Source of the DNA: Bryobacterales bacterium
GTDB taxonomy: Bacteria > Acidobacteriota > Terriglobia > Bryobacterales > Bryobacteraceae
Direction: 5' to 3'
DNA length: 10,751 nt
NCBI GenBank assembly: GCA_025462985.1
Contig: JAOAPP010000496.1
Span: forward strand, 1 to 10,751
In this document: positions 8,606 to 10,751 of the stretch, piece after piece
Layout of the letters: the number at the start of each line of letters is the position of its first letter
How positions within the stretch are numbered: position 1 is the stretch's first letter
Program-made: the position numbers and the translations under genes
The notes under the pieces: model-generated
Database searches by the model: none
What the model was told of the DNA's origin: nothing
What the model saw: the letters and a program-made list of their open reading frames with translations, nothing else

Positions 8606-8828
8606 TGGCTCACCCCCTTGCGATTAGTTGAGAGGTTAACACAAGGAGACGCCGTAGAGTGTGCCTAGTAAGAGCAGGAGATGCGAATCAGCGTGGCAAT
8701 GATGCGACCCGATGCCTTGCGAAAGATTGACTCGGCAGCGCTCGCAACGGTCTCTGTGGAAAGGTTTAGCCAAGTTGGCGGACACAGTAAAGCTAGATTA
8801 CCGAAAAACGATGTAAAATCACGTCGAG
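8606..8828. promoter_or_regulatory. Divergent spacer between TonB receptor and DUF3011 genes
   Basis: This 223-base spacer lies between two divergently transcribed envelope genes and must contain the 5' regions of both. Apart from the receptor's ribosome-binding site I found no confident promoter. A -10-like TAAAAT sits at 8814-8819, only 9 bases before the DUF3011 start, with no matching -35; it would imply an almost leaderless mRNA and is not well supported. A 96-codon minus-strand frame across this spacer has no coding features and overlaps the DUF3011 gene. Confidence 0.35.
8611..8619 (-). promoter_or_regulatory. Ribosome-binding site of the TonB receptor gene
   Basis: Read on the minus strand this is AAGGGGGTG, one mismatch from the ideal AAGGAGGTG, placed 5 bases before the ATG at 8605. 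It is much stronger than the sites before ruvC, deoB and tpiA, and it supports the chosen start. Confidence 0.75.
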
Positions 8829-9644
8829 ATGCGACGCTCTTCAATTCGTTACAACTTTCTTTCATCTGCTTTCCTGGTTCTGCTCTTCTCGACCGCCACC
8901 TTTGTCGCCCGTTCGGACGGGGGGCAATCTGGTGCGACCGTGACTTGTTCTTCAAATGATGGACACAGGCACTACTGCGGTGCGGACACCCGCGACGGCG
9001 TGAGGCTGGTGCAACAGCGAAGCGACTCTCCTTGCCGGCGTGGCGAAACGTGGGGATTTGACGAGCGTGGCATCTGGGTAGATCGGGGCTGCCGTGCCGA
9101 CTTCATCGTGGGAGGACGCGGCTCAGACGGTGGCAGGTACGATCGCGACTCTGATCGTGATCGCGACCGGGATCGGGACCGGGACCGTGACTCCGACCGG
9201 GGATACGATCGCGGATCCGGTTCGGCCATGCGTGGAACGGTCACCTGCTCTTCCGACGATGGCCGCCGCCACTATTGCGATGCCGACACCCGGGAGGGAG
9301 TGCGGCTCTCGCGCCAGATCAGCGAGACACCGTGTCGTGAGGGCGAAACATGGGGAAGCAACCGGCGGGGCGTGTGGGTCGATCGCGGCTGCCGGGCGGA
9401 ATTTGAAGTAGGGGGCGGCGGTGGTGGATCCGATCGGCAGTCGCGGTCGCTCGGGATCGTATCCTGCTCCTCAGACGATGGACGCCGCCATTATTGCAAT
9501 GCCGATACGCGAGATGGAGTGCGGCTCTCGCGCCAGATCAGCGGCTCGGCATGCCGCGAAGGGTACAGTTGGGGAAGTGACAGCCGCGGACTCTGGGTGG
9601 ATCACGGATGCCGCGGTGAGTTCGCGCTACGCGGCGACCGCTAA
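8829..9644 (+). CDS. Secreted protein with three DUF3011 domains and an Arg-Asp repeat linker
   Basis: This 271-residue protein has a Sec signal peptide (basic MRRSSIRYN, hydrophobic core about 10-24, cleavage near TFVA, about 27), so it is exported. Three copies of a roughly 57-residue domain matching DUF3011 follow, at about 36-92, 136-192 and 209-265. Each has four cysteines with identical spacing, C-x9-C-x18-C-x18-C (Cys40/50/69/88, 140/150/169/188, 213/223/242/261). The shared motifs are HYC-ADTR, GVRL, ETWG or a variant, and WVD-GC. The even cysteine count suggests two disulfides per domain outside the cytoplasm. Linker 1 carries an Arg-Asp run; linker 2 is Gly-rich. The biochemical role of DUF3011 is unknown to me. 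The start has only a weak ribosome-binding site. The gene is divergent from the TonB receptor. Confidence 0.88.
   Translation: MRRSSIRYNFLSSAFLVLLFSTATFVARSDGGQSGATVTCSSNDGHRHYCGADTRDGVRLVQQRSDSPCRRGETWGFDERGIWVDRGCRADFIVGGRGSDGGRYDRDSDRDRDRDRDRDRDSDRGYDRGSGSAMRGTVTCSSDDGRRHYCDADTREGVRLSRQISETPCREGETWGSNRRGVWVDRGCRAEFEVGGGGGGSDRQSRSLGIVSCSSDDGRRHYCNADTRDGVRLSRQISGSACREGYSWGSDSRGLWVDHGCRGEFALRGDR
8934..9104 (+). repeat. DUF3011 domain copy 1
   Basis: This encodes residues about 36-92, with Cys40, 50, 69 and 88. It is the most diverged of the three copies, with VQQRSDSPC where copies 2 and 3 have SRQISxxxC. Confidence 0.8.
9141..9216 (+). repeat. Imperfect hexanucleotide tract coding Arg-Asp repeats
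   Basis: This run of six-base units of the type GATCGC, GACCGG and GATCGG encodes alternating Asp-Arg with a few Ser interruptions (residues about 105-128). The third bases vary between units, so the DNA repeat is degenerate while the protein repeat is kept. It accounts for most of the extra 27 residues that make the spacing of domains 1 and 2 longer than that of domains 2 and 3. Confidence 0.8.
9234..9404 (+). repeat. DUF3011 domain copy 2
   Basis: This encodes residues about 136-192, with Cys140, 150, 169 and 188. It shares a 28-base identical stretch (9297-9324) with copy 3, offset by exactly 219 bases (73 codons). Confidence 0.8.
9453..9623 (+). repeat. DUF3011 domain copy 3
   Basis: This encodes residues about 209-265, with Cys213, 223, 242 and 261. 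The DNA at 9516-9543 is identical to 9297-9324 in copy 2, which points to a fairly recent internal duplication. Confidence 0.8.
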
Positions 9645-9740
9645 CGGTAATTACGCAAGGCAGGATGGCCCCCCATGGAGTTCAATACGGTACTCTGTAG
9701 AATCAGGTCGGTTGGTAATTCGCCCTGAGCTCCTTTGACT
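9645..9740. other. Spacer between DUF3011 gene and glycosyltransferase gene
   Basis: This 96-base spacer has no clear terminator hairpin after the DUF3011 gene. A -10-like TAGAAT lies at 9698-9703 without a good -35 at the right distance. Whether the glycosyltransferase has its own promoter or is read through from upstream cannot be settled. Confidence 0.3.
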
Positions 9741-10751
9741 TTGAACAGAACTGATTTTCAGTCTGCCAAACGTGTTCTCGTCTATCGGCTGGGAAGTTTG
9801 GGAGACACGGCGGTAGCCTTACCTTGCCTACACCTGATTGCGCGGGCTTTTCCCAACGCCGAGCGCCTGATGCTCACCAACTTTCCAGTACACTCCAAAG
9901 CTCCGGCCGCCGCGGCAGTCATTGGTGAATCTGGACTCATCCACGGATATATGCGCTACTCCATGAAGACGCGCAATCCGTTAGAGCTTGCCGGATTGTG
10001 GTGGCGGCTTGTCCGCTACCGTCCTGATTTTCTGGTGTACCTCATGCCGGTGCGCCCACCGTCGGCAATCCGGCGGGACGCAATGTTCTTCAGAATGGCC
10101 GGCGTTCGGCGCATAATCGGTTTGCCATCGGCTGCCGAGTTGGTGCACATAGTGGACGGACGGACCGGAACATTCGAACGGGAGGCAAGCCGTCTCGCGC
10201 GGGCGGTTCGGGAACTCGGGGACGCTCATATCGAAGAGACGGGGAACTGGGACTTGCGCTTTACGGCGGCTGAACGGAACAAAGCCGCACAAGTATTGAG
10301 TCCAGTCGATCGCAGTCGCCTGATCATCTGTGCCCCGGGAACCAAAATGCAGGCCAAAGATTGGGGAACGGAGAATTGGATCGGCCTGATGCAGCGTCTC
10401 TCTCAAGCGTTGCCCGAACATGGACTTGTGCTGGTCGGTGCGCCGGAAGAAAGGGCCACGTGCGAGTCTGTAGCACAAGGCTGGGCAGGCAAAGCCTTGA
10501 ACCTGTGCGGGCAGCTTTCGCCGCGTGAAACCGCTGCTGTGATGGAAGGCGCGGATGTGTTCATGGGGCCTGACAGCGGACCGATGCATCTGGCGGCGTC
10601 CGTCGGAGTTCCATGCGCGATTGCATTCTCGGCTCGTGGGAAACCTGGCATATGGTACCCAGCCGGCACGGATAACCAGATCGTATATCACAAGGTGGAC
10701 TGCTTTGGATGCAATCTGGAAACCTGCACCGTCCAGGCGAAAAAGTGCCTC
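9741..10751 (+). CDS. Glycosyltransferase family 9 (heptosyltransferase-like), 3' truncated
   Basis: This is a GT9 glycosyltransferase of the ADP-heptose:LPS heptosyltransferase type, which adds sugars to lipopolysaccharide core or related surface glycans at the inner membrane's cytosolic face. The N-terminal Rossmann start KRVLVYRLGSLGDTAVALP matches the family. The C-terminal nucleotide-sugar domain shows CAPGTKMQAKDWGTENW and the signature MGPDSGPMHLAASVGVP, with Asp278 and His283. A cysteine set follows, C321-x2-C324-x4-C329-x6-C336, as in many GT9 proteins. No ATG is available: the frame opens after a TGA at 9726, and TTG at 9741 is the best start, with TTG at 9735 the alternative. No clear Shine-Dalgarno is seen. 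It runs off the window after 337 codons, so only the last part is missing. The exact donor and acceptor are unknown. Confidence 0.88.
   Translation, partial: MNRTDFQSAKRVLVYRLGSLGDTAVALPCLHLIARAFPNAERLMLTNFPVHSKAPAAAAVIGESGLIHGYMRYSMKTRNPLELAGLWWRLVRYRPDFLVYLMPVRPPSAIRRDAMFFRMAGVRRIIGLPSAAELVHIVDGRTGTFEREASRLARAVRELGDAHIEETGNWDLRFTAAERNKAAQVLSPVDRSRLIICAPGTKMQAKDWGTENWIGLMQRLSQALPEHGLVLVGAPEERATCESVAQGWAGKALNLCGQLSPRETAAVMEGADVFMGPDSGPMHLAASVGVPCAIAFSARGKPGIWYPAGTDNQIVYHKVDCFGCNLETCTVQAKKCL

Noticed and set aside
8665..8955. 96-codon minus-strand frame across the divergent spacer
   Set aside because: It has no ribosome-binding site or family resemblance, and it overlaps the start of the DUF3011 gene.
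9141..9216. Possible CRISPR-like repeat array
   Set aside because: The units are contiguous six-base coding repeats without spacers.
8972..9244. Minus-strand frame rich in Arg-Ser repeats
   Set aside because: It is the antisense of the Asp-Arg hexanucleotide tract; the repeat keeps several frames open, and the plus frame has a signal peptide and domains.
9094..9738. Two plus-strand frames (9094-9411, 9421-9738) overlapping the DUF3011 gene
   Set aside because: They are alternate-frame readings of the repeated domains; their similarity to each other only reflects the DNA repeats.
9981..10691. Long minus-strand frame of 236 codons
   Set aside because: It lies wholly opposite the glycosyltransferase, which has clear family motifs in the plus frame. 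The minus frame shows no recognisable protein features.

Overview
The window is GC-rich and gene-dense and looks like a chromosomal segment of a Gram-negative soil-type bacterium, most likely an Acidobacteriota member (Terriglobia, perhaps Bryobacterales/Solibacter-like). This placement is inference. It rests on the giant Oar-like TonB-dependent protein with an N-terminal carboxypeptidase-regulatory domain, a type heavily amplified in that phylum, on the outer-membrane and glycan genes, and on the mix of housekeeping and exported proteins. No mobile element, CRISPR array, rRNA or tRNA was seen.

Layout. Positions 1-531 hold the C-terminal part of a DNA polymerase IV gene (dinB, + strand, cut by the window edge). 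It meets, stop to stop with a 4-base overlap, a compact minus-strand operon that reads yebC (4379-3633), ruvC (3605-3111), an unrecognised exported protein (3111-2464), deoB (2467-1277) and tpiA (1280-528). Three of its four junctions overlap by 1 to 4 bases, so translation is probably coupled. From 4509 a Tat-exported PIG-L/LmbE-type deacetylase runs on the + strand. It ends in a second 4-base convergent overlap, with a 1065-residue TonB-dependent outer-membrane receptor on the minus strand (8605-5408). A 223-base divergent spacer separates that receptor from a + strand secreted protein with three DUF3011 domains (8829-9644), the first two linked by an Arg-Asp repeat tract. The window closes with a nearly complete glycosyltransferase family 9 (heptosyltransferase-like) gene from about 9741, cut by the right edge.

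How the genes work together. The minus-strand operon combines a translation factor (YebC), recombination (RuvC) and central carbon/nucleoside catabolism. DeoB feeds ribose-5-phosphate or deoxyribose-5-phosphate towards triose phosphates, and TpiA acts on triose phosphates. The right half is about the cell envelope: exported deacetylase, outer-membrane receptor, secreted Cys-rich repeat protein and a sugar transferase. I see no strong case for a wholly new multi-gene system. The best leads are the DUF3011 triplet with its repeat tract, the unknown exported protein inside the housekeeping operon, and a tetraproline in deoB within the yebC operon.
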